64,000 bases of DNA from Streptomyces sp. NBC_01216 (GTDB lineage Bacteria; Actinomycetota; Actinomycetes; Streptomycetales; Streptomycetaceae): the NCBI RefSeq assembly GCF_035994945.1, contig NZ_CP108677.1:3100001-3164000 (forward strand), read 5' to 3'. Position numbers and translations under genes: made by a program. How positions within the stretch are numbered: the first letter of the stretch is position 1; each line of letters begins with the position of its first letter. Shown in pieces: positions 50,328 to 59,607 of the stretch. The notes below the pieces were generated by a model, which saw only the letters and a program-made list of their open reading frames with translations, was not told the DNA's origin and ran no database searches.

Positions 50328-51716
50328 ATGAGCCCCCGAAAAGCCAACCTCGAATCGTCCATCTACCTCGGCAGCGACGGCTGGTGGCACGGCCGCGTCA
50401 CCATGGGCACCAGGAACGACGGCAGCCCCGACCGCCGACACCGCCGCGCCAAGACTGAGGCTGAAGTCAAGCGCAAGGTGCGGGAGTTGGAGAAGCTCCG
50501 CGACGAGGGGCGGGCGCCCGTCGCCGGACGCAAGCCCACCGTCGAACAGTGGATGACCACCTACCTGACCACCATCGCGAGCCTGAAACTCAAGCCCCGC
50601 TCCCTGGACGACTACTGGTCCAAAACCCGCAACGACATCATCCCCGGACTCGGTCAGCACCGGATCGACAAGCTCCAGCCCGAGCACCTGGAACGCTGCT
50701 ACGCCGACATGCTCCGCGCCGGCCACGCCCCGTCCCACGTGCTCAAGGTGCACCGCATCCTCTCCCGCGCCCTGAAGATCGCCCACCGTCGCCGGATGAT
50801 CGCGGAAAACGTCGCCACCCTCGTCGACCCGCCCACCGTCGATGAGACCGAAGCGAACCCGTTCACCATGGAGGAGGCGAAAGCGTTCCTGCTCGCCGCA
50901 GCGAAGCGGCCCACCTTCATGCGCTGGCTCGTCGGCGTTGGGATGGGCTTCCGGCAGGGCGAGAGCCTGGGGCTCCGGTGGAAGTACGTCGACCTGGAAG
51001 CCGAGCTGTTCAACCCGCAGTGGCAGCTCCAACGCCTCACCTGGCGCCACGGCTGCGCAGACCCCCACCTCTGCGGCGAACGCCTCCACCGCTTCGATTT
51101 CTGCCCGCCCCACTGCACCCGGCACAAGGGCTACAAGCGGGGCTGCCCGAAGCCGTGCCCGCCCGGCTGCACCCGCCACGCGAGCACCTGCCCGGACCGG
51201 AAGGGCGGCGGACTCGCCTTCACCCGGCCCAAGACCAAGAAGAGCCGCAACGCCGTCCCCATCCCCTCCCCCTTCATCCCCTACCTCCGCGACCACAAAA
51301 AGCAGCAGACCGCTCTACAGGCGGCGGCCGGGGAGGAATGGCAGGAGTTCGACGCGGTATTCACGCGCCCGGACGGCCGGCCGATCGACCCCCGGGACGA
51401 CTGGGAGGAATTCAAGGAACTCCTCGAAGAGGCCGGGATCAGCGATCGGCGGCTCTACGACGGCAGTCGCCACACCGCCGGCACCATCCTCAACGAACTG
51501 GGGGTGGACATGCCGACCATCATGGAGATCCTTCGCCACACCCAGATCAGCCAGACCCGCCGCTACGTCAAGGGGCGCTCAGCTCTCTCCAAGGACGCCA
51601 TGCTGCGCATGGGCAACGCCTTCACACCGGGCCAGCCCACAGGCCCCTCTGAGACCAGAACTGAGACCCCTGGCACCCGTACGGAGCGCTCACGGCGGCG
51701 CCGCCGCATCCGCTGA
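50328..51716 (+). CDS. int: tyrosine-recombinase integrase
   Basis: A 462-residue phage-type integrase. Residues 70-170 are the core-binding SAM-like domain (TVEQWMTTYLTTIASLKLKP; ALKIAHRRRMIAENVATL). The catalytic domain shows R209 in GMGFRQGESLGLRW, R381 in YDGSRHTAGTIL, H404 in LRHTQISQT and the nucleophile Y413 in RRYVKG. The usual His of the HxxR box is Asp378. A Cys-rich insert with eight cysteines (243-288: CADPHLCG, FCPPHCTRH, CPKPCPPGC) interrupts the domain and may bind zinc. ATG 50328 follows aaggag. It lies 45 bp from attR, as expected. Confidence 0.93.
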   Translation: MSPRKANLESSIYLGSDGWWHGRVTMGTRNDGSPDRRHRRAKTEAEVKRKVRELEKLRDEGRAPVAGRKPTVEQWMTTYLTTIASLKLKPRSLDDYWSKTRNDIIPGLGQHRIDKLQPEHLERCYADMLRAGHAPSHVLKVHRILSRALKIAHRRRMIAENVATLVDPPTVDETEANPFTMEEAKAFLLAAAKRPTFMRWLVGVGMGFRQGESLGLRWKYVDLEAELFNPQWQLQRLTWRHGCADPHLCGERLHRFDFCPPHCTRHKGYKRGCPKPCPPGCTRHASTCPDRKGGGLAFTRPKTKKSRNAVPIPSPFIPYLRDHKKQQTALQAAAGEEWQEFDAVFTRPDGRPIDPRDDWEEFKELLEEAGISDRRLYDGSRHTAGTILNELGVDMPTIMEILRHTQISQTRRYVKGRSALSKDAMLRMGNAFTPGQPTGPSETRTETPGTRTERSRRRRRIR

Positions 51717-51726
51717 CGACAGAAGT

Positions 51727-51751
51727 CCAGGTCAGACGACATCTGACCTGG
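51727..51751. terminator. terminator between int and tRNA-Thr
   Basis: CCAGGTCAGA (51727-51736) pairs with 51742-51751 around cgaca. It can end int and, from the other side, the tRNA transcript that lost its original terminator when the element integrated. Confidence 0.75.
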
Positions 51752-51760
51752 GCTTCACGG

Positions 51761-51805
51761 TGAGCCCCCTGTCGGATTCGAACCGACGACCTACGCATTA
51801 CAAGT
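51761..51805. repeat. attR, 45-bp core within tRNA-Thr
   Basis: Identical to attL at 37748-37792. It covers the 3' half of the tRNA from the anticodon loop, so integration rebuilds the gene with no sequence change. Confidence 0.93.
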
Positions 51806-51836
51806 GCGGCGCTCTGGCCAGCTGAGCTAAGGAGGC
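51763..51836 (-). tRNA. tRNA-Thr (anticodon TGT)
   Basis: 74 bases form a complete cloverleaf on the minus strand. The acceptor stem pairs GCCTCCT with AGGGGGC, the D arm is AGCTCAGCTGGCCAGAGC, the anticodon loop CTTGTAA reads TGT, and the T arm contains GGTTCGAATCC. CCA is not encoded. The gene serves as the integration site of the AICE. Confidence 0.95.
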
Positions 51837-52048
51837 ATAGCCCGCGCTCTACCGTGCGCGCGAAGGCTCCCCCACTCTACACAGCGCCGACAATCCCCCG
51901 CGACGGACTTCCGGCCCCCGCGGCGCCCCCGCCACACGCCCGCCGACGCCCCCGTCACACGCCCTCCGGCGGCCCCCCGGAACCACCCTCCGGCCGGGGC
52001 CCTCGGCCCCACGCTCCGCACCGTCGGAAATCTCTCGGCCTGCGACTG

Positions 52049-52110
52049 CTGACAGATCCCGTGCCGCCGGGTAGCGTCTCGGACAGTTCACTCCGGTGGA
52101 CTAGACCTCC
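52049..52110 (+). promoter_or_regulatory. msiK promoter with DasR-like site
   Basis: -35 CTGACA (52049-52054), 17-bp spacer, -10 TAGCGT (52072-52077). The dre-like GGTGGACTAGACCTCC (52095-52110) sits just after the predicted start site and shares a 13-bp core with the nagK site, so bound DasR would block early elongation. Confidence 0.65.
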
Positions 52111-52164
52111 ATCCTTCCACTCGGATCGTCCGGCACGTTCCTGCCGGTGAAGGGACACAACACC

Positions 52165-53262
<1,098 letters not shown>

Positions 53263-53277
53263 CCCCGAAGCCACCGC

Positions 53278-53316
53278 CGTACGGCCTCTCGTCGGTTGCC
53301 GATGGGAGGCCGTACG
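53278..53316 (+). terminator. msiK terminator
   Basis: CGTACGGCCTC (53278-53288) pairs with GAGGCCGTACG (53306-53316), 16 bp after the stop. Confidence 0.7.
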
Positions 53317-53407
53317 CGTATCCCGGAACCCGCCGGACCACTGTCGACGACTCCCCCGGCAGAACGGCTGGTGGGGGCGCCACCCCCGCCCCGGCGTCAA
53401 CACTCGA

Positions 53408-53426
53408 TTCGAAAAGACACTTCGAA
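53408..53426. promoter_or_regulatory. TTCGAA repeat pair upstream of the secreted protein gene
   Basis: TTCGAA at 53408-53413 and 53421-53426, in a nearly symmetric setting (cga...acg). It is a possible operator for the gene at 53488; no known regulator is assigned. Confidence 0.3.
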
Positions 53427-53487
53427 CGATCCCTCGCGAGAGTGACTAAATGTCGCCAAATCATCACCGACCGCTACGCTCGCCTGC

Positions 53488-53901
53488 GTGACGCACACTG
53501 CCCGCCGTATCGGCCGCTCTCTCGCCCTCGTCCTGCCCGTCGTCCTGGTGCTCTCCGGCACGCTCGCGGTGTCCGCCGTCCCGTGGGCGGGCCAGGGCTC
53601 CGGAAGCCAGATGCTCACCGCATCGTCCGAGGACGTCTCCGTTCCCGCGAAGTCCCGCGCTCCCCAGGATATTCTGCGCGACCAACTGCTCGTGGAACTT
53701 CAGGAGAAGGACCCCGGAACGGCTCTCACCCACCTCCAGCGCGAGGTCGAGAACCGCCCGTCGCTCGCCGAGCACTGCATGTCGATCGCCAAGGCCCTCG
53801 GCCGCGCCGCCGTGCAGCACTACGGCCCCGCCCGCGCCCAGTCCTACTCGCGCCCGGTCTGCGACACCTCGTTCGCGACCGGCGTCATGTACGCCGGCTG
53901 A
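53488..53901 (+). CDS. small secreted hypothetical protein
   Basis: A 137-residue exported protein. The signal peptide covers residues 1-33 (THTARRIGRSLALVLPVVLV; cleavage near VSA-VP). The mature part is helical (DILRDQLLVELQEKDPGTAL; AEHCMSIAKALGRAAVQHYG) with two cysteines that could form a disulfide (HCMS and PVCDTS). No family recognised. GTG 53488 has TACGCT ending seven bases before it (leaderless pattern). A TTCGAA pair lies 60-80 bp upstream. Confidence 0.7.
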   Translation: MTHTARRIGRSLALVLPVVLVLSGTLAVSAVPWAGQGSGSQMLTASSEDVSVPAKSRAPQDILRDQLLVELQEKDPGTALTHLQREVENRPSLAEHCMSIAKALGRAAVQHYGPARAQSYSRPVCDTSFATGVMYAG

Positions 53902-53954
53902 CCCGCCGTCCGGCCGGCGCCGCCGGCCCCGGGAGTGCGCCTATCGTTCCCGGT

Positions 53955-54671
53955 ATGCATACCTCCCCGACGCAGGCCGTGGTCCTGGCGGGCGGCCAGG
54001 GCTCGCGCCTGCGCCCCTACACCGACGACCGCCCCAAGCCGATGGTCGAGATCCCGGGCACCGGGACCCCGATCATCGGCCATCAGCTTTCCTGGCTGGC
54101 CGCCGAGGGCGTGACGGATGCCGTGGTCTCCTGCGGCCATCTCGCCGAGGTGCTCCAGGAGTGGCTCCGGCAGGCCGACCTGCCACTCCGTGTGACGACC
54201 GTCGTCGAACCGGAGCCGCTGGGCCGCGGCGGCGGGCTGAAGTACGCCGCCGCCCACCTGCCCGAGCCCACCCGCCCCTGGTACGCCACGAACGGCGACA
54301 TCTGGACCCGGTTCTCGCTGCGCGAGATGGCCGCGTTCCACGACGAGCGGGACGCCACCGCGACGCTCGCTCTGGCCCGCCCCCGAATCCCGTGGGGTGC
54401 CGTCGAGACCGACACCTTCGGGCACATCACCGACTTCATCGAGTCGCCGCCCTCGCCGTATCTCATCAACGCGGGCGTCTACGTCTTCTCCGCGGCCTTC
54501 ACGCAGCTGCTGCCCGACCGGGGCGACCACGAGCGCACCACCTTCCCCCGGCTGGCCAGGGAACGCCGCCTGGCGGGCTTCCCGCTGCCGCAGGGGGCCT
54601 ACTGGCGGGCGATCGACACGGCGAAGGACCTGACCGAGGCCGCCAAGGAGCTGGCCTCTCAGGGAGCCTGA
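53955..54671 (+). CDS. sugar-nucleotidyltransferase family protein
   Basis: A 238-residue NTP-transferase of the mannose-1-phosphate guanylyltransferase/glucose-1-phosphate type. N-terminal signature AVVLAGGQGSRLRPYTDDRP with KPMVEIPGTGTPIIGHQLSW, then EPEPLGRGGGLKYAA, TNGDIWTRF (metal Asp) and INAGVYVFSAAF. It would make an NDP-sugar; the sugar is unknown. ATG 53955 lacks a ribosome site but TATCGT ends seven bases before it. The first residues are MHTSPTQAVVLAGG. It is followed by a bidirectional terminator. Confidence 0.85.
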   Translation: MHTSPTQAVVLAGGQGSRLRPYTDDRPKPMVEIPGTGTPIIGHQLSWLAAEGVTDAVVSCGHLAEVLQEWLRQADLPLRVTTVVEPEPLGRGGGLKYAAAHLPEPTRPWYATNGDIWTRFSLREMAAFHDERDATATLALARPRIPWGAVETDTFGHITDFIESPPSPYLINAGVYVFSAAFTQLLPDRGDHERTTFPRLARERRLAGFPLPQGAYWRAIDTAKDLTEAAKELASQGA

Positions 54672-54753
54672 CAGCCCCTCCCGCGGGCCCCACCGGCACG
54701 ACCGCCCCCGGCGCCGCCGACGGCCCCGCACGGCGGACAAGGACGGCGGACAA

Positions 54754-54803
54754 GGACGGCGAAGGGCGGCACCGCCTCCACGCGGTGCCGCCCTTCGCCG
54801 TCC
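54754..54803. terminator. bidirectional terminator between convergent genes
   Basis: A 22-bp perfect stem (54754-54775 / 54782-54803; arm starts GGACGGCGAAGGGCGGCACC) with loop ctccac, between the nucleotidyltransferase gene and the convergent DoxX gene. Confidence 0.9.
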
Positions 54804-54811
54804 CCGGCCGG

Positions 54812-56386
54812 TCAGCCCAGCAGGCCGCCGATCGGGTTGCGGTTGCCCCCGCCGGTCGAACCGTCGTCGGTGGAGCCGCTGTCGGTACCGGAACCGCCGC
54901 CGGTGGTCGAGCCGCCCGTCGTCCCGCCGGAACCGGAGCCGGAGCCGGTGGACGGCGGCGGCGCGGGCCGGGACTGGGTGGGGCTGCTGTCGGTGCCACG
55001 CGTCGCCGTGGGGCGGCTCTCGCTGACGCGGCCCGTCTCCCGCACGGTCCTGCTGGGCTCGGCCGTCTTCTTCTCCTCCTCCGGCCTGCCACTGACGCCC
55101 GCGGACTCGGAGGGCCGGGGCTTGGTGGAGGCGGAGCGGGACGGAGTGCTCGTCCCGGGCTCCTTCGGAAGGGGCTGTCCGGGCAGGTGGTTCATCGGGT
55201 CGTCGTCCGGGCCGGGCACGGTGACCATCTCGGTGGACCGTACGGCCCCGCCCAGCATGGAGCCCGTGAGGAGCGTGAGGCCGATGACGACGGAGGCGAT
55301 GATCAGGCCGCGGCGCAGCACCCGACGGCGCAGTTCCCAGAGTTCGGAGCGTGGACCGAGGGTGCGCCACGCCTCGCCGGCGAGCCGGCCGTCGACGGAG
55401 TAGACGGGGGCGCCGGCGATGACCAGCGGGGACCAGGCGGCGAGGAAGATGATGTCGGGGGCGTCGTAGACGGGGACGGTCCGCCAGCTGACGGTGAGGA
55501 TCATCGCCGCGGACAGCAGGGCGCCGACCACGGCGGCCACCCGCTGCCAGAGTCCGAGGACGGTGAGGACACCGACGACGACCTGGAGGAAGGCGACGGT
55601 CAGCCCGGCACCGACCGGGTGCTGGAGGGCGAAGTCCCGCAGGGGCTCCGCCAGGGCCCAGGGGTGGAGCGAGGTGAGCCACTTGACCATGGAGCCGCGC
55701 TCGCCCCCGTCGAAGTAGACGGGGTCGCACAGCTTGCCCATACCGGCGTAGATGCAGATGAAGCCGAGGAGGACGCGGAGCGGAAGGAGCACCACGCCCA
55801 GGTTCATCCGGCGCCCGGGGTAGTAGGCGTGGCGGACGGCGTCGGCGCCGTGGCGGTGGGGCCGGCCCTCGTGGTCGTCACCGTCGAGGCCCGTGGCGCC
55901 ACCGGCGGCGCGTCGGGCGTCGTAGGCCGGCTCCGGCTCGTAGCTCTGGTCGTAGGCCCCTTCGGCGCGCCGCATCGGAGGCAGCAGCGGCGGACCGGCG
56001 GCCGGGACGACCGGGGTGGGCATGGTGGCGTCGATGCGCGGGATGGCCTGGGTGGCTCCGGCGTCGACGTGCGCGGGGGGCTCCAGCGTGGAGACGGAGG
56101 ACTCCCGCATGGCCTGGAGCAGGCCGGTGGCGCCGGGGTCGCCCGGCGATGACTTGCCCGTCCACACGACGGGGCGGCGGCGGCCCGCTGCCGCGCCCGC
56201 GGGCGCTCCGGCGAGGCTGGGGATCCGGGGGGCGGCGGCGAACTTCGGCTGCTGGGCCGGCGCGAGCCGCACACGGAAGCTGGCGTGGTTCACGATGACC
56301 TGCGCGGGATCGGAATCCACTTTGAGCATGCTCAGCGCAGGCTGATCGTCGAACCCCGGCCGGGGCGTTCTGGTGTCCACACTCAT
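54812..56386 (-). CDS. DoxX-family membrane protein with long disordered tails
   Basis: A 524-residue protein. Residues 1-190 are a low-complexity cytoplasmic region rich in Pro, Ala and Arg. About 195-360 holds the DoxX four-helix core (LGVVLLPLRVLLGFICIYAG, GAGLTVAFLQVVVGVLTVLG, VAAVVGALLSAAMILTVSWR, DIIFLAAWSPLVIAGAPVYS), followed by one more helix (LIIASVVIGLTLLTGS). The last 120 residues are a Ser/Thr/Gly/Pro tail. The DoxX core is found in membrane oxidoreductase complexes and thiol-stress systems. It likely forms a single-gene unit convergent with the nucleotidyltransferase. Confidence 0.82.
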   Translation of the reverse strand: MSVDTRTPRPGFDDQPALSMLKVDSDPAQVIVNHASFRVRLAPAQQPKFAAAPRIPSLAGAPAGAAAGRRRPVVWTGKSSPGDPGATGLLQAMRESSVSTLEPPAHVDAGATQAIPRIDATMPTPVVPAAGPPLLPPMRRAEGAYDQSYEPEPAYDARRAAGGATGLDGDDHEGRPHRHGADAVRHAYYPGRRMNLGVVLLPLRVLLGFICIYAGMGKLCDPVYFDGGERGSMVKWLTSLHPWALAEPLRDFALQHPVGAGLTVAFLQVVVGVLTVLGLWQRVAAVVGALLSAAMILTVSWRTVPVYDAPDIIFLAAWSPLVIAGAPVYSVDGRLAGEAWRTLGPRSELWELRRRVLRRGLIIASVVIGLTLLTGSMLGGAVRSTEMVTVPGPDDDPMNHLPGQPLPKEPGTSTPSRSASTKPRPSESAGVSGRPEEEKKTAEPSRTVRETGRVSESRPTATRGTDSSPTQSRPAPPPSTGSGSGSGGTTGGSTTGGGSGTDSGSTDDGSTGGGNRNPIGGLLG

Positions 56387-56464
56387 CTAACCGAGTGACG
56401 TGGGGTTAGGACACTGCCTTGACGGACTCGGAATGTCCGAGACCCGTCAAGATCGCCCACTGTG

Positions 56465-56500
56465 GGAAAGGGCCCAGCTCAGCGAGGTGGGCCCCTTTCC
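56465..56500 (-). terminator. terminator downstream of rlmB
   Basis: GGAAAGGGCCCA pairs with TGGGCCCCTTTCC (one bulge) across 56465-56500, 68 bp after the rlmB stop. Confidence 0.7.
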
Positions 56501-56567
56501 GTTACGCCGTGTGCGCCGTCGCGCGGCGGCAGGCGTCGCCACCTGCCGACGCCCGCCGCGGTGCGGG

Positions 56568-57527
56568 TCAGCGCGCGCGGCGGCGGGCGACCTCGTAGAG
56601 GACGATGCCCGCGGCGACGCCGGCGTTGAGGGACTCGGCGCCACCGGGCATGGAGATCCGCACCCGGTAGTCGCAGGTCTCGCCGACGAGGCGGCCGAGG
56701 CCCTTGCCCTCGCTGCCGATGACGATGACGACCGGGCCGTCGAGCGCTTCGAGGTCCTCGACGGTGTGCTCGCCGTCGGCGGCGAGCCCGACGACGGTCA
56801 GGCCCTCCTTCTGGTAGCCCTCCAGGGCCCGGGTCAGGTTGGTGACGCGGGAGACCGGCGTGCGGGCCGCGGTACCGGCGGAGGACTTCCAGGCGCCGGC
56901 GGTCATGCCGGCCGCGCGCCGTTCGGGGACGACGACGCCGTGACCGCCGAAGGCGGAGACGGAGCGGACGATGGCGCCCAGGTTGCGCGGGTCGGTGACG
57001 CCGTCGAGGGCGACGATCAGCGGGTCCTCGTGGTTGTCGTACGCCGCCGCGGTCAGGTCCTCGGGGTGCGCGTACTCGTAGGGCGGGACCTGGAGCACGA
57101 GTCCCTGGTGGTTGAGCCCGTTGGTCATCCGGTCGAGCTCGGCGCGCGGGGCTTCCATCAGGTTGATGTTCCCGCGGTCGCCGGCCAGCTTCAGGACGTC
57201 GCGGACGCGCTCGTCGTTGTCGATGTACTGCTGGACGAAGAGCGTGGTGGCGGGAACCCCGTCGCGGAGCGCCTCGAAGACCGGGTTGCGGCCGACGACC
57301 ATCTCGGAGGTGCCCTTGGGGCCGCCGCGGCGGGGGGCGGGGCGGCGGGCGGCGGCGTGCTTGGCCTGGGCACCGGCGAGGCGGTTCTTCTTGTGGCCCT
57401 TGCGGGCGGCGGCGGGCGGCGTCGGGCCCTTGCCCTCGAGGCCCTTGCGCCGCTGGCCACCGCTGCCGACCGTCGCGCCCTTCTTGTTGGACGTACGGCG
57501 GTTCCTGCGCTGGCTGTTCCCGGCCAT
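56568..57527 (-). CDS. rlmB: 23S rRNA (guanosine-2'-O)-methyltransferase RlmB
   Basis: A 319-residue SpoU-type methyltransferase. A 70-residue basic N-terminal extension (RRNRRTSNKKGATVGSGGQR; Lys/Arg/Gly) precedes the substrate-binding domain (SEMVVGRNPVFEALRDG). The C-terminal knot carries motif 1 DPRNLGAIVRSVSAFGGHG, motif 2 VIVIGSEGKGLGRLV and motif 3 ISMPGGAESLNAGVAAGIVL. It modifies 23S rRNA, by homology at G2251. It lies 76 bp after cysS on the same strand, the usual arrangement in actinobacteria. Confidence 0.93.
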   Translation of the reverse strand: MAGNSQRRNRRTSNKKGATVGSGGQRRKGLEGKGPTPPAAARKGHKKNRLAGAQAKHAAARRPAPRRGGPKGTSEMVVGRNPVFEALRDGVPATTLFVQQYIDNDERVRDVLKLAGDRGNINLMEAPRAELDRMTNGLNHQGLVLQVPPYEYAHPEDLTAAAYDNHEDPLIVALDGVTDPRNLGAIVRSVSAFGGHGVVVPERRAAGMTAGAWKSSAGTAARTPVSRVTNLTRALEGYQKEGLTVVGLAADGEHTVEDLEALDGPVVIVIGSEGKGLGRLVGETCDYRVRISMPGGAESLNAGVAAGIVLYEVARRRAR

Positions 57528-57603
57528 GACTACCTAATCCTCGGTGTTGCGTACATAGGTCTGTGAGTGAAGTGTGCCGCCCGGCTCCCCGAGCGGCACA
57601 TCA

Positions 57604-59004
57604 TCAGCGGTTGCCCAGCGTCCAGCGGGGTCCGTCCGGGCTGTCCTCGATGGCGAGGCCGGACCGGGTGAGCTGGTCGCGGATGGCGTCGGCGGTCGCC
57701 CAGTCCTTGCGCTCGCGAGCCGATTCGCGCTGCTGGAGCACGAGGCGTACGAGGGTGTCGACGACGCCGTGGAGCTCCTCGCCCCGGTCGGTCTCCTCGG
57801 CCCAGTGCGGGTCGAGCGGATCCAGGCCCAGGACGCCGAGCATGGCGCGGACCTCGGCGAGGCGGGCGATGGCCTCGTCCTTGTCGTCGGCGGCGAGGGC
57901 GCTGTTGCCCTGCCGGACGGCGGTGTGGATGATCGCGAGTGCCTGCGGGACGCCGAGGTCGTCGTCCATCGCCTCGGCGAAGGCGGGCGGCACCTCGGGG
58001 GCCGGGGCGACGGTCTTCCCGGCCTTCTCCGTGGCGCGCTGGACGAAGCCCTCGATACGGGCGAAGGCCGAATCGGCCTCGCGCAGGGCCTCCTCGCTGT
58101 ACTCGATCATCGAGCGGTAGTGCGGGGTGCCCAGGTAGTAGCGCAGGACGATCGGGCGCCAGTTCTTCACCATCTCGGAGACGAGGACCGAGTTGCCGAG
58201 CGACTTCGACATCTTCTCGCCGCTCATGGTGACCCAGGCGTTGTGCACCCAGTACGAGGCGAACGCGTCCCCGTGGGCCTTGGCCTGGGCGATCTCGTTC
58301 TCGTGGTGCGGGAAGATCAGGTCGAGGCCGCCGCCGTGGATGTCGAAGGCGGAACCCAGGTACTTGTGGGCCATGGCCGAGCACTCCAGGTGCCAGCCGG
58401 GCCGGCCGCGGCCCCAGGGGGTCTCCCAGTCGGGCTCGCCCGGCTTGGTGGCCTTCCACATGGCGAAGTCGCGCGGGTCGCGCTTTCCGGTGATGCCGTC
58501 CTCGGCGGGCTGGCGCAGGTCGTCGATGTCCTGGTTGGACAGTTCGAGGTAGCCCGGGAAGGAACGGACGTCGAAGTAGACGCTGCCGTCGGCCTCGTAG
58601 GCGTGGCCGCGCTCGATGAGGCCCCGCATCATCTCGATCATCTCGGGGACGTGGCCGGTGGCGCGCGGCTCGTAGGTGGGCGGCAGGCAACCGAGGGCCT
58701 CGTAGCCGTCGTTGAAGGCGCGTTCGTTGTCGTACCCGATGGACCACCAGGGGCGGCCCTGTTCGGCGGCCTTGGCGATGATCTTGTCGTCGATGTCGGT
58801 GACGTTGCGGATGAAGGTGACGTCGTGGCCGCGGTACTCGAACCAGCGGCGCATGATGTCGAAGTTCAGCCCCGAGCGGATGTGTCCGATGTGCGGGGCC
58901 GCCTGGACGGTGGCGCCACAGAGGTAGATCGAGACACAGCCCGGTGTGAGGGGGTTGAAGTCACGGATCTGCCGGGCGCTGGTGTCGTACAGGCGAATGG
59001 TCAC
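57604..59004 (-). CDS. cysS: cysteinyl-tRNA synthetase
   Basis: A 466-residue class I aminoacyl-tRNA synthetase. HIGH motif APHIGHIRSGLNFD, zinc-site Cys in SIYLCGATV and WHLECSAM with IHGGGLDLIFPHHENEIAQ, and KMSKS motif GEKMSKSLGNSVLV. Length is normal. It charges tRNA-Cys. The C-terminal anticodon-binding part (AIARLAEVRAMLGVLG; SARERKDWATADAIRDQL) is complete. It is upstream of rlmB in an operon, which may also be read from ispDF 99 bp upstream. Confidence 0.96.
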   Translation of the reverse strand: MTIRLYDTSARQIRDFNPLTPGCVSIYLCGATVQAAPHIGHIRSGLNFDIMRRWFEYRGHDVTFIRNVTDIDDKIIAKAAEQGRPWWSIGYDNERAFNDGYEALGCLPPTYEPRATGHVPEMIEMMRGLIERGHAYEADGSVYFDVRSFPGYLELSNQDIDDLRQPAEDGITGKRDPRDFAMWKATKPGEPDWETPWGRGRPGWHLECSAMAHKYLGSAFDIHGGGLDLIFPHHENEIAQAKAHGDAFASYWVHNAWVTMSGEKMSKSLGNSVLVSEMVKNWRPIVLRYYLGTPHYRSMIEYSEEALREADSAFARIEGFVQRATEKAGKTVAPAPEVPPAFAEAMDDDLGVPQALAIIHTAVRQGNSALAADDKDEAIARLAEVRAMLGVLGLDPLDPHWAEETDRGEELHGVVDTLVRLVLQQRESARERKDWATADAIRDQLTRSGLAIEDSPDGPRWTLGNR

Positions 59005-59103
59005 CCCACCAGGGTAGTGGGCGTGTGGTAGTGCCCCGCGACCGATTCCCGGCCCCGGGGCGTCATTTTCACCACGGTCCCCGCTTGGCGTCGTCCCGTC
59101 GGA

Positions 59104-59607
59104 CTAGCGGACGCGGACCACCAGCGCGGTGGCGATGGCGGCGAGCCCTTCGGCGCGGCCGGTGAGACCGAGGCCGTCGGTGGTGGTGCCGGAGACGGAG
59201 ACGGGGGCTCCGACCGCCTCGCCGAGCGCCTGCTGCGCCTCGTCGCGGCGCTTGCCCACCTTGGGGCGGACGCCGACGACCTGGACGGCGATGTTGCCGA
59301 TCTCGTACCCCTCGGCGCGGACGAGGCGGGCGGCCTCGGCGAGCAGGGTGACGCCGGAGGCGCCGGACCACTCGGGGCGGGAGGTGCCGAAGTGGGCGCC
59401 GAGGTCGCCGATGCCCGCGGCGGAGAAGAGGGCGTCGCAGGCGGCGTGGGCGGCGACGTCACCGTCGGAGTGCCCGGCGAGGCCGTACTCCTCGTCCTCC
59501 CAGAGCAGGCCCGCGCACCACAGGGCGCGGCCCCGCTCGAAGGCGTGGACGTCGGTGCCGATGCCGGTGCGGGGCAGCGGCGGGAGCCGGGTCGGCTCAG
59601 AAGCCAT
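59104..59607 (-). CDS. ispF: 2-C-methyl-D-erythritol 2,4-cyclodiphosphate synthase
   Basis: A 167-residue enzyme of the MEP isoprenoid pathway. Zinc-binding DVHAF near the start ([11 protein letters not shown]), [20 protein letters not shown] (conserved HSDGDV with His ligand), GDLGAHF, and C-terminal [24 protein letters not shown] 59607 overlaps the ispD end by 11 bp, so the two consecutive pathway enzymes are coupled. Trimeric, cytoplasmic. Confidence 0.96.
   Translation of the reverse strand: MASEPTRLPPLPRTGIGTDVHAFERGRALWCAGLLWEDEEYGLAGHSDGDVAAHAACDALFSAAGIGDLGAHFGTSRPEWSGASGVTLLAEAARLVRAEGYEIGNIAVQVVGVRPKVGKRRDEAQQALGEAVGAPVSVSGTTTDGLGLTGRAEGLAAIATALVVRVR

Larger units (their letters stand above)
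37748..51805. mobile_element. integrated AICE (pSAM2-type) in tRNA-Thr
   Basis: A 14.06-kb element bounded by 45-bp direct repeats. Left to right it holds: a hypothetical gene, a Nudix gene and a GntR repressor gene (regulatory end), an IS701-family insertion, small membrane and zinc-binding proteins with TraB (transfer), prim-pol and DUF3631 ATPase genes (replication), then xis and int beside attR. This module order defines actinomycete integrative and conjugative elements, which excise, replicate by rolling circle and move as double-stranded DNA through TraB. All marker genes look intact, so it may be functional. Confidence 0.92.
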
